Shown here piece after piece: positions 1-5,249 of a DNA stretch of 7,277 bases. The position numbers were made by a program, and so were the translations under genes. This stretch comes from JACQAI01 sp035507915 (GTDB lineage: Bacteria > Pseudomonadota > Alphaproteobacteria > Elsterales > Elsteraceae): positions 1 through 7,277 of the forward strand of contig DATJNS010000097.1 in the NCBI GenBank assembly GCA_035507915.1. Reading direction: 5' to 3'. Numbering within the stretch: position 1 is the stretch's first letter; each line of letters opens with the position of its first letter. Under the pieces are notes generated by a model. That model ran no database searches and had not been told where the DNA came from. It saw nothing but the letters and a program-made list of their open reading frames with translations.

Positions 1-54
1 GTGCTCGACTTCGTCGTGGTGCCGCGGCCCGGGATCGCGCACTGCCCCGACTAG
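1..54 (+). CDS. 3' end of an unidentified gene (partial)
   Basis: Frame 1 reads VLDFVVVPRPGIAHCPD and then TAG at 52-54. The start lies outside the window. The peptide is hydrophobic and protein-like, but 17 residues are too few to identify a family. The other two forward frames give less protein-like peptides. It would be the gene upstream of the NDUFA12 homologue on the same strand, 118 bases away, and a possible promoter lies in that gap. It may not be coding at all. Confidence 0.3.
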   Translation: MLDFVVVPRPGIAHCPD

Positions 55-72
55 CCGCGGACAAGGGCCGTC

Positions 73-101
73 TGGACGCCTCGGGGCCGGGATGCCATAG
101 T
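73..101 (+). promoter_or_regulatory. Possible promoter for the NDUFA12-mlaD-DUF2155 block
   Basis: TGGACGC at 73-79 matches six of seven positions of the alphaproteobacterial -35 pattern TTGACGS. It is followed after 14 bases by GCCATAGT at 94-101, a partial match to the GCTANAWC -10 pattern. Transcription would start near 108, about 65 bases before the ATG at 173. The match is moderate and chance similarity is possible. Confidence 0.3.
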
Positions 102-172
102 CCGCGCCCGCGTGGGAGCGCCCTGGCGTGGTGCTGCTCCGGCGGCACGAAACGGACGACAGGTCTGGCGAC

Positions 173-529
173 ATGACGATCGGAACCCGGCTCTTCACCT
201 GGTTGTGCGGCGCGCAGGTCGGACAGGACGCCTTCGGCAACCGCTATTTCCAGGAGCGCCGCGCGCGCGACCCCAAGCGCGTCCGGCGCTGGGTGCTTTA
301 CAACGGCGAACCCGAGGCCTCGAAAGTGCCGCCCGAGTGGCACGCTTGGCTGCATCACCTGGTCGCCGAGCCGCCGCGTGCCGGCGATCGGGCGGTTCGA
401 TCCTGGCAGAAGCCGCATGTGCCGAACCTCACCGGCACCGGGCTTGCCTACCGGCCGCCCGGACACACCTTGAAAGGTGGGCACCGCGCACGCTCAAGCG
501 GCGACTACGAGCCCTGGCAGCCGACCTGA
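173..529 (+). CDS. NADH:ubiquinone oxidoreductase subunit NDUFA12 homologue
   Basis: This is the 118-aa bacterial homologue of the mitochondrial complex I accessory subunit NDUFA12 (B17.2), found in alphaproteobacteria and thought to bind the peripheral arm of complex I during assembly or stabilisation. Family blocks are clear: GQDAFGNRYFQ near 17-27, RRWVLYNG at 38-45, ASKVPPEWHAWLHH at 49-62, PHVPNLTGTGLAYRPPG at 81-97, and the terminal DYEPWQP. The frame stays open upstream to 128, but the ATG at 173 is preferred: the family begins close to this point and an AGGT ribosome binding site (161-164) sits about eight bases ahead. No signal peptide is visible, which fits a cytoplasmic face. The mlaD-like gene begins only five bases after the stop, so the two are probably cotranscribed. 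The family call is secure; the exact bacterial role is less so. Confidence 0.93.
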   Translation: MTIGTRLFTWLCGAQVGQDAFGNRYFQERRARDPKRVRRWVLYNGEPEASKVPPEWHAWLHHLVAEPPRAGDRAVRSWQKPHVPNLTGTGLAYRPPGHTLKGGHRARSSGDYEPWQPT

Positions 530-534
530 CCGCG

Positions 535-1035
535 ATGCATCGCGACGTCATCGAGCCGATCGTCGGCGCGCTCGTGCTTCTGATCGCCGGCGCGTTCGCG
601 TGGTTCGCCTACACGACCACGGGCCTGGGCGGTCACCAGGGCTACGAGCTCGAGGCCATGTTCGATCGCGTCGGCAGCGTGTCGACCGGCAGCGACGTGC
701 GCATGAGCGGTGTCAAGGTCGGCACCGTGACCGCGCTCTCGCTCGATCCCAAGACGTTTCTCGCCGACGTGCATTTCAGCGTCTCGAGCTCGATCGAAGT
801 GCCCGACGACTCGGTGGCGCAGATCACGAGCGAAGGGCTCCTCGGCAGCCAGTTCCTGAATATCGTGCCGGGCGCGTCCGACACGGCGCTGAAGCCCGGC
901 GGCCGGCTCAAATACACCCAGGCGCCCGTCGACCTCATGCAGCTGCTCGGCAAATTCATGTTCTCGCTCGGCGATCAGCCGCAATCCCCGCAGCAACAGC
1001 AGCAGCCGGCCGGCGGTGAAAAGCCGACGCACTGA
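535..1035 (+). CDS. mlaD: MlaD-like MCE-domain protein (lipid transport)
   Basis: This 166-aa protein has one N-terminal membrane segment (about 8-26) followed by an MCE/MlaD domain (about 37-113), with the typical stretch FDRVGSVSTGSDVRMSGVKVG (43-63 by position) and EGLLGSQFLNIVPG near 100-113. In the Mla system, MlaD forms a periplasmic hexameric ring anchored in the inner membrane, working with permease MlaE and ATPase MlaF to move phospholipids between the membranes. The C-terminus (148-166) is low-complexity and includes five consecutive Gln codons. The ATG at 535 gives the expected short cytoplasmic tail before the membrane segment; an open frame further upstream overlaps the NDUFA12 gene and is not used. 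No mlaE or mlaF lies alongside, so its partners must be encoded elsewhere. The 3' end overlaps the next gene by 20 bases. Confidence 0.9.
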   Translation: MHRDVIEPIVGALVLLIAGAFAWFAYTTTGLGGHQGYELEAMFDRVGSVSTGSDVRMSGVKVGTVTALSLDPKTFLADVHFSVSSSIEVPDDSVAQITSEGLLGSQFLNIVPGASDTALKPGGRLKYTQAPVDLMQLLGKFMFSLGDQPQSPQQQQQPAGGEKPTH

Positions 1036-1414
1036 ACGCCGGCGGCGCCGCGACGCGCGCTTTCCACGTCTTGCCGTGACGCTCGCGGTCGCGCTCGTAC
1101 TCGCGCCGGGCGCCGGCGCGCGTGCCGCCGAGGCGGTGCTCCAGGGCCTCGACAAGGTGACGGCGCGGGTCTCGACCTTCGATGCGCCGATCGGCCAAGC
1201 GGTGCGCTTCGGCACGCTCGAGATCGTCGCCGAGACCTGCGTCAAGAAGCCGCCCGAGGAGCCGCCCGAGACCGCGGCGTTTCTCGACATCTTCGAGATC
1301 AAGCCCGAGCAGCCGCGCCAGAAGATCTTCTCGGGCTGGATGTTCGCGTCGTCGCCGGGCCTCAATCCGCTCGAGCATCCGGTCTACGACGTCTGGCTCA
1401 AGGATTGCCGGTAG
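1016..1414 (+). CDS. DUF2155 domain-containing exported protein
   Basis: This 132-aa protein belongs to the alphaproteobacterial DUF2155 family, whose function is not established. An arginine-rich N-region (3-18), a hydrophobic core (about 19-34) and an ARA|AE-like cleavage site near 36-38 suggest Sec export. The mature part shows the family signature: LQGLDKVTARVSTF, GQAVRFGTLEI, a Cys in AETCVKK, then FSGWMFASSPGLNPLEHP followed by VYDVWLKDC at the C-terminus. The two Cys residues are conserved in the family and could form a disulfide in the periplasm. The GTG start at 1016 lies inside mlaD, with no clear ribosome binding site, suggesting translational coupling. A later GTG at 1076 would lose the basic N-region. 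The 3' end overlaps the convergent anti-sigma-like gene by 17 bases. Confidence 0.87.
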   Translation: MKSRRTERRRRRDARFPRLAVTLAVALVLAPGAGARAAEAVLQGLDKVTARVSTFDAPIGQAVRFGTLEIVAETCVKKPPEEPPETAAFLDIFEIKPEQPRQKIFSGWMFASSPGLNPLEHPVYDVWLKDCR

Positions 1415-1889
1415 GCGGCGGCGGTCCGTCGGTCGCCACGACGATCCCTGACAGCACGAGCGGCCCGCTCGGGAAACCGGCGGGCGAACCGCCCGGCGGC
1501 TCGACGCTGACCGCCAAGGTGGCGCCCGTGTGCAGCAGCACGGGGAGCTGCTCGAGCTCGCGGCCCTGGGGCGGCAGGATGCCGAGCGATCGCGGCGTCT
1601 CGTCGGGGGCCCGGATCACCCACAGCTCGAACGCGCGCCCGGCCGGGGGGGCGAGCGCCCTGAGGGCGCGCAGCTCGAGGCGCGTGCCGGCGGGATTGGC
1701 GAGCGCGAGCCAGGCCGGCTGGCGCGCGTCGTCGACCAGCACCGCGACCAGCGGACGCGGCACCGGCCCGCGCTCGGCCAACGGCACGGTCAGCAAGGCC
1801 GCGCTTGCCAGCGCCAGGACCGTGATCGCGGCGAGCGCGAACGCGAGGTTGCGCCACAGCGCGACGCTGTCCCACAGCCGGGTGCGCAC
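1398..1889 (-). CDS. RskA-type anti-sigma factor C-terminal domain only (N-terminally truncated)
   Basis: This 163-aa protein matches the membrane and periplasmic half of RskA-family anti-sigma factors. It starts with LWDSVALWRN, which in complete proteins sits just before the membrane helix. The helix follows (about 14-35), and then the periplasmic domain with the hallmark blocks AFELWVIRAPDETPRSLGIL (86-105) and LAVSVEPPGGSPAGFPSGP (125-143). Complete family members are roughly 230-250 aa and carry an N-terminal cytoplasmic domain that binds an ECF sigma factor. That domain is absent here, and no sigma factor gene is nearby. The GTG at 1889 begins three bases after the aat stop, in the same frame, with only weak ribosome-binding resemblance upstream, so translation may rely on reinitiation after aat. 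It could be a decayed remnant or a domain reused for another role. The open frame without stops argues mildly for function. Confidence 0.72.
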   Translation of the reverse strand: MRTRLWDSVALWRNLAFALAAITVLALASAALLTVPLAERGPVPRPLVAVLVDDARQPAWLALANPAGTRLELRALRALAPPAGRAFELWVIRAPDETPRSLGILPPQGRELEQLPVLLHTGATLAVSVEPPGGSPAGFPSGPLVLSGIVVATDGPPPPTGNP

Positions 1890-1892
1890 CGA

Positions 1893-2528
1893 TCAACCGC
1901 CGAGATAGCGCTCGAGCGCCGACGCCGGCAGCTCGGATGCGAAACGCGCGCGCGTCCGGAGCGCGAGGCGCAAGCGCTTGCGATATTCGTCGCGCGTGAT
2001 CTCGACCGCGCCGAAGCGGGCGAGATGCGCGGTCACGAACTGCGTGTCGAGCAGTCGGAAGCCGCCGGTCTCCAGGCGCGCGACCAGATGGACGAGCGCC
2101 ACCTTGCTGGCGTCGCGCTCGCGGCTGAACATGCTCTCGCCGAAGAACGCGCCGCCGATCGCCACGCCGTAGAGCCCGCCGACCAGCCGGTCGGCCTGCC
2201 AGCACTCGACGCTGTGCGCGTAGCCCGCGTCGAACAGCGCGCCGTAGACGGCCTGGATGTCGGCGTTGATCCAGCTCTCCGGGCGCTCGGTGGTCGCTTC
2301 GGCGCAGCCCGCGACGACCTGGCGGAACGCCGTGTCGGCACGGACCTCGAACGGCGCGCGCCGCACGGTGCGGCGCAGACTGCGCGGCACGTGAAAGTGG
2401 TCGAACGGCAGAATGCCGCGCCGCTCGGGGTCGATCCAGTAGAGTTCGGGGTCGTCGCGCGCCTCGGCCATCGGAAAGATGCCGACGGCATAGGCGTTGA
2501 GCAGCAGTTCGGGCGTCAGCTGCGCCAC
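1893..2528 (-). CDS. aat: Leucyl/phenylalanyl-tRNA-protein transferase
   Basis: Aat is a cytoplasmic enzyme that moves Leu or Phe from aminoacyl-tRNA to the N-terminus of proteins beginning with Arg or Lys, marking them for ClpS/ClpAP in the N-end rule pathway. The 211-aa product shows the family pattern: LTPELLLNAYAVGIFPMAE (4-22), YWIDPERRGILPF (30-42), HVPRSL, SWIN (85-88), GGAFFGESMFS (125-135), ASKVAL (140-145) and LDTQF (160-164), whose Asp corresponds to the catalytic Asp of the family. The frame extends upstream to 2717, but that part overlaps accC and is not Aat-like. The GTG at 2528 fits the usual N-terminus and lies 20 bases after the accC stop, so aat is probably in the acc operon. 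No strong ribosome binding site is seen. The length is at the short end for the family, as in many alphaproteobacteria. Confidence 0.93.
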   Translation of the reverse strand: MAQLTPELLLNAYAVGIFPMAEARDDPELYWIDPERRGILPFDHFHVPRSLRRTVRRAPFEVRADTAFRQVVAGCAEATTERPESWINADIQAVYGALFDAGYAHSVECWQADRLVGGLYGVAIGGAFFGESMFSRERDASKVALVHLVARLETGGFRLLDTQFVTAHLARFGAVEITRDEYRKRLRLALRTRARFASELPASALERYLGG

Positions 2529-2548
2529 GGCGGCGGCTCGCGGCCCGC

Positions 2549-3904
2549 TCAGGCCGGTGCCGCGCCCGCCTGCCCGACGAAGCGCTCGAGCCAGTGGATG
2601 TCGTAGTCGCCGTTGATGAAGTCGGGCGCGGAGACCACGCGCCGGTGCAACGGGATCGTCGTCTCGATCCCGCCGATCACGTATTCCTCGAGCGCGCGCC
2701 GAAGCCGCATCAGGCACTCGTTGCGGGTTGCCCCGTACACGATGAGCTTGGAGATCAGGCTATCGTAATGTGGCGGCACCCGATAGCCGGTATAGAGCGC
2801 GGAATCCACGCGTACGCCCGGACCGCCGGGCGCGTGGTAGTCGCCGATGCGTCCGGGCGACGGCACGAACGTATCGGGATGCTCGGCATTGATCCGCGCC
2901 TCGATCGCGTGCCCACTGAAACGCACCTGATCCTGCGTGATGCCGATGCGCCCGCCGGCGGCGATGCGGATCTGCTCGCGCACCAGATCGATGCCGGTGA
3001 TCAGCTCGCTGACCGGATGCTCGACCTGCAGCCGCGTGTTCATCTCGATGAAGTGGAATTTGCCGTCCTCATAGAGGAACTCGAGCGTGCCGGCGCTCGC
3101 GTAGCCGAGCTTGGTCATTGCCGCGAGCACGCGCTCGCCGAGACCGACGCGCTCGGCGGCATTGAGCGCCGGCGAAGGCGCCTCCTCGATCAGCTTCTGA
3201 TGGCGCCGCTGCACGGAGCAGTCGCGCTCGCCCAGATGGATCACCGCGCCCTGTCCGTCGCCCAGCACCTGCATCTCGATGTGGCGCGGGTGCTCGAGGA
3301 ACTTCTCCAGATAGACGGCGTCGTTGCCGAACCCGGCCTTGGCCTCGGCGCGCGCGCCCGCGAGCGCCGTCGCGAGATCGGCCGGCGAGCGCGCGAGCTT
3401 CATGCCGCGCCCGCCGCCGCCCGCGCTGGCCTTGATGAGCACCGGGAAGCCCATGTCGCGGGCGAGCCGCGCCGCCTCGTCGTCGCTGCCGACCGGTTCC
3501 GGGGTGCCCGGCACGACCGGCACGCCGAGCTCGCGCATTGCCCGCTTGGCGGCGATCTTGTCGCCCATGACCCTTATGTGCGCGGGTGACGGCCCGATGA
3601 AGGCGAAGCCGTGCTCGATCACCATCTGGGCAAAGTCGGCGTTCTCGGCGAGGAAACCGACGCCGGGATGGATCGCGTCGGCGCCCGTGATCGTGGCGGC
3701 CGACAGGATCGCGGGCATGTTGAGGTAGCTGCCGCGGGCCGGCGGCGGGCCGATGCAGACGCTCTCGTCGGCCAACCGCACATGCATGGCGTCGGCATCG
3801 GCGGTCGAGTGCACGGCGACCGTCTGGATGCCAAGCTCGCGGCAGGCGCGGTGGATCCGCAGCGCGATCTCGCCGCGGTTGGCGATCAGGATCTTTTCGA
3901 ACAT
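2549..3904 (-). CDS. accC: Acetyl-CoA carboxylase, biotin carboxylase subunit
   Basis: AccC carboxylates the biotin on AccB using ATP and bicarbonate, the first half-reaction of malonyl-CoA formation in fatty-acid synthesis. The 451-aa protein is full length. It has the N-terminal domain (MFEKILIANRGEIALRI), the ATP-grasp domain with K116, K158 and glycine loop AGGGGRGM (161-168), H208, QRRHQK (232-237), metal and catalytic residues E275, E287, N289 and R291 in EMNTRLQVEHP, and R337 in EARINAE. The C-terminal domain ends with TTIPLH and YDIHWLERF. These positions run one residue behind E. coli AccC from the ATP-grasp domain onward. One deviation is HPGVGFLAEN (79-88), where E. coli has Tyr at 82 and Ser in FLSEN. 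The ATG at 3904 matches the conserved start, though no clear ribosome binding site precedes it. A 149-base gap holding a palindromic repeat separates it from accB. Confidence 0.98.
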   Translation of the reverse strand: MFEKILIANRGEIALRIHRACRELGIQTVAVHSTADADAMHVRLADESVCIGPPPARGSYLNMPAILSAATITGADAIHPGVGFLAENADFAQMVIEHGFAFIGPSPAHIRVMGDKIAAKRAMRELGVPVVPGTPEPVGSDDEAARLARDMGFPVLIKASAGGGGRGMKLARSPADLATALAGARAEAKAGFGNDAVYLEKFLEHPRHIEMQVLGDGQGAVIHLGERDCSVQRRHQKLIEEAPSPALNAAERVGLGERVLAAMTKLGYASAGTLEFLYEDGKFHFIEMNTRLQVEHPVSELITGIDLVREQIRIAAGGRIGITQDQVRFSGHAIEARINAEHPDTFVPSPGRIGDYHAPGGPGVRVDSALYTGYRVPPHYDSLISKLIVYGATRNECLMRLRRALEEYVIGGIETTIPLHRRVVSAPDFINGDYDIHWLERFVGQAGAAPA

Positions 3905-3946
3905 GGCTTATGCCGCGCGCGATGCGGCTCGAGGTTCGCCCCCGAT

Positions 3947-4034
3947 CGTGATGCCCGCGCCGGCGGGCGTCGAGGGGTCGATGCGCCGGCATCGCGCCCG
4001 TGAGTCCTGGCCCCCCGCTGTCGCGGGGGTGACG
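3947..4034. repeat. Palindromic intergenic repeat between accB and accC
   Basis: This 88-base element has related ends in inverted orientation: CGTGATGCCCGCGCCGGCGG from the left, and on the other strand CGTCACCCCCGCGACAGCGG from the right. Each end forms its own hairpin: stem 3953-3958/3963-3968 with loop GCCG, and stem 4012-4018/4023-4029 with loop TGTC. A third perfect stem lies in the middle, 3979-3984/3989-3994. The wording (GTCA, C-rich, GCGA-AGCG-like, GGGG, then CCAG) resembles dispersed repeats scattered between genes in many alphaproteobacterial genomes, often seen as MITE- or REP-like. No transposase or target duplication is evident here. In RNA from the accB-accC operon it would fold strongly and could affect the transcript. 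Membership in a dispersed family is recognised from memory, not from a second copy here. Confidence 0.78.
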
Positions 4035-4053
4035 GCATCGAAGGGTGCCCGCG

Positions 4054-4503
4054 TCACTCGATCACCAGCAGGACTTCGCCGTACTCGACCGGCTGGGCGT
4101 CGCGCACCAGGATCTCGGTGACCGTGCCGGCGCGCGGCGCCGGCACCGGGTTCATCACCTTCATGGCCTCGATGATGAGCAGGGTTTGCCCCTGGCGCAC
4201 GGCGTCGCCGACCCTGACGAAGGCCGCCGCGCCGGGCTCGGGCGCGCAATAGGCCGTGCCGACCATCGGCGAGATGATGGCGCCCGGATGGTCGGCCGTC
4301 GGGGCCGCGGGCGCGCTCTCCGCGGGCACCGGGCCGGCTGCCGGCGGCGGCGTCACCATCACGCCGCCGTGGCTGCCCACATGATTCTTGGCGACCCGCA
4401 CGCGCAGCGCGCTGGTCTGGTACTCGAGCTCGGTCAAGCCGGTCTCGTCGAGCAGCGCCGCGAGCTTGCGGATCAACTCGGCGTCCACCTGGTGCCGGTT
4501 CAT
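4054..4503 (-). CDS. accB: Acetyl-CoA carboxylase, biotin carboxyl carrier protein
   Basis: AccB carries the biotin that shuttles CO2 from AccC to the carboxyltransferase AccAD. The 149-aa product has the typical three parts: a helical N-terminus (about 1-40, VDAELIRKLAALLDETGLTE), a Pro/Ala-rich linker (about 51-72), and a biotinyl domain (about 75-149) starting ISPMVGTAY and containing IEAMKVMNPV, with biotin expected on K115. The 'thumb' insertion (AYCAPEPGAAAFVRVGD, 84-100) marks it as a BCCP rather than a lipoyl protein. Its ATG overlaps the aroQ stop in ATGA (4500-4503), so the two are translationally coupled. Gene order aroQ-accB-accC is common in proteobacteria. The distance to accC is larger than usual because of the intervening repeat. 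Confidence 0.97.
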   Translation of the reverse strand: MNRHQVDAELIRKLAALLDETGLTELEYQTSALRVRVAKNHVGSHGGVMVTPPPAAGPVPAESAPAAPTADHPGAIISPMVGTAYCAPEPGAAAFVRVGDAVRQGQTLLIIEAMKVMNPVPAPRAGTVTEILVRDAQPVEYGEVLLVIE

Positions 4504-4955
4504 CGGGGCGCCTGGGCGGTGATCAGATTGGCCATCGCGACCAGAGCCAGCGCATAGCTCTGCGCCCCGAAGCCGGCGATGATGCCGACCGCGCCTTGCG
4601 CCGGATAGGAATGGCGCCGGAATTCCTCGCGCCGATGGATGTTCGACAAGTGCACCTCGATCGCCGGCAGGCCGACCGCGCGCAGGGCGTCGAGCAGCGC
4701 GACCGACGTGTGGGTCAGCCCGCCGCCGTTGAGGATGATGCCGGCCGCGCTGTCGCCGGCCTCATGGATCCAGTCGACCAGCTCGCCCTCGTGGTTGGAT
4801 TGGCGGAAGTCGACCGCGAGCTCGAGCGACTCGCCGCTGCGCCGGCACAGCTCCTCGATCGCCGCGAGCGTGTCGTGGCCATAGATGGTGGGCTCGCGAC
4901 GCCCCAGCAGGTTGAGATTCGGCCCGTTCAGGATGAAGACAAGCGGCTGCGCCAC
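4500..4955 (-). CDS. aroQ: Type II 3-dehydroquinate dehydratase
   Basis: AroQ removes water from 3-dehydroquinate to form 3-dehydroshikimate, the third shikimate-pathway step, as a cytoplasmic dodecamer in this family. The 151-aa length is typical. Signature blocks are ILNGPNLNLLGRREPTIYG (8-26) with R20 and catalytic Y25, FRQSNHEGELVDWIH (50-64), ILNGGGLTHTSVALLDAL (74-91) with N76 and H82, and EVHLSNIHRREEFRRHSY (100-117) with catalytic H102, R109 and R113. All key residues are present. The start is a GTG at 4955, preceded on its strand by AAGGGG seven bases away, a good ribosome binding site. It is the first gene of the leftward block, with a well-matched promoter about 30 bases upstream. 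Confidence 0.97.
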   Translation of the reverse strand: MAQPLVFILNGPNLNLLGRREPTIYGHDTLAAIEELCRRSGESLELAVDFRQSNHEGELVDWIHEAGDSAAGIILNGGGLTHTSVALLDALRAVGLPAIEVHLSNIHRREEFRRHSYPAQGAVGIIAGFGAQSYALALVAMANLITAQAPR

Positions 4956-4984
4956 TCCGGCACCCCTTGTTCGGCGTGGGCGGC

Positions 4985-5012
4985 GTTATAGCACGCCGCG
5001 CGCGGCACGCAA
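4985..5012 (-). promoter_or_regulatory. Promoter of the aroQ-accB-accC-aat block
   Basis: On the minus strand, TTGCGTG (5012-5006) is separated by 13 bases from GCTATAAC (4992-4985). The latter matches the alphaproteobacterial housekeeping -10 pattern GCTANAWC at every position, and the spacing is within the 10-14 range known for it. The -35 keeps TTG and the final G of TTGACGS. Transcription would begin near 4978, giving a leader of about 23 bases before the GTG at 4955, with the AAGGGG ribosome binding site inside it. Confidence 0.68.
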
Positions 5013-5062
5013 CGCGAGGGAGCCGGCGGCGGGCCGGCCGCCGCGACCGCCCAGCGCCTTCC

Positions 5063-5088
5063 GGGTGGGATCATCCAATGATTTACCC
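5063..5088. promoter_or_regulatory. Imperfect inverted repeat, possible operator
   Basis: GGGT (5063-5066) and ACCC (5085-5088) form the outer arms, and ATCAT (5070-5074) and ATGAT (5078-5082) the inner arms around a CCA centre. It lies in the divergent intergenic region, about 50 bases upstream of the aroQ -35 box and 160 bases upstream of the small gene. As RNA, two G·U pairs would lengthen the stem. No regulator is identified from it. Confidence 0.3.
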
Positions 5089-5157
5089 AATCTGACCGGA
5101 CCGCCGCCGCTCAGACGCGCTAGAATGTCGCAAAACGGCCGGATATCGGCCTTATTC

Positions 5158-5187
5158 TTGACATAGTCTTTGGCTGAAATCGACGAT
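5158..5187 (+). promoter_or_regulatory. Possible promoter of the small gene (-35 box only clear)
   Basis: A perfect TTGACA is at 5158-5163. The best -10 at usual spacing, GACGAT (5182-5187), matches TATAAT at only three of six positions, and a nearer GCTGAAAT (5173-5180) sits at too short a distance. A weak or activator-dependent promoter is possible. The first ATG with a good ribosome binding site downstream is at 5250. Confidence 0.3.
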
Positions 5188-5249
5188 GCGTGGGAGCCTT
5201 AGCGCCACCCAATCGTTACTCGATGGCAACCCAATGAGGGAGCCTGCCG

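Larger units (their letters stand above)
4956..5249. other. Divergent intergenic region between aroQ and the small gene
   Basis: These 294 bases contain no convincing gene. From left to right they hold the aroQ promoter; a GC hairpin with a 7-bp stem (5024-5030/5037-5043); an imperfect inverted repeat (5063-5088); a -10-like TAGAAT (5121-5126) without a matching -35; a short palindrome followed by a T-rich run (5137-5159); and a perfect TTGACA (5158-5163) ahead of the small gene. Base composition drops in GC between about 5070 and 5240, as expected of a regulatory region. Confidence 0.6.

Noticed and set aside
128..172. Longer N-terminus for the NDUFA12 homologue starting at 128
   Set aside because: The extra 15 residues do not resemble the family, and the ATG at 173 has a better ribosome binding site and the expected N-terminus.
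505..1365. 286-codon open frame on the minus strand opposite mlaD and DUF2155
   Set aside because: It is Arg/Ala-rich, shows no domain, and lies opposite two recognised genes; typical high-GC shadow.
1893..1895. Programmed stop readthrough or selenocysteine at the aat TGA
   Set aside because: Aat ends naturally here, the base after TGA is not one that favours readthrough, and no selenocysteine hairpin follows; kept only as an in-frame curiosity.
2529..2717. N-terminal extension of aat to 2717
   Set aside because: It overlaps accC in another frame and carries Arg-rich sequence unlike Aat; the GTG at 2528 gives the family start.
2594..3589. 331-codon open frame on the plus strand opposite accC
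   Set aside because: The whole of it lies opposite the well-conserved accC coding sequence and its product has the His/Arg/Asp-rich composition of a mirror frame.
3947..4034. CRISPR unit or insertion sequence
   Set aside because: There is only one copy, no regular spacers, and no transposase; it fits a short palindromic intergenic repeat.
5024..5043. GC hairpin upstream of aroQ as a terminator
   Set aside because: The stem has no T tract on either strand and no upstream gene on the relevant strand; likely incidental in GC-rich sequence.
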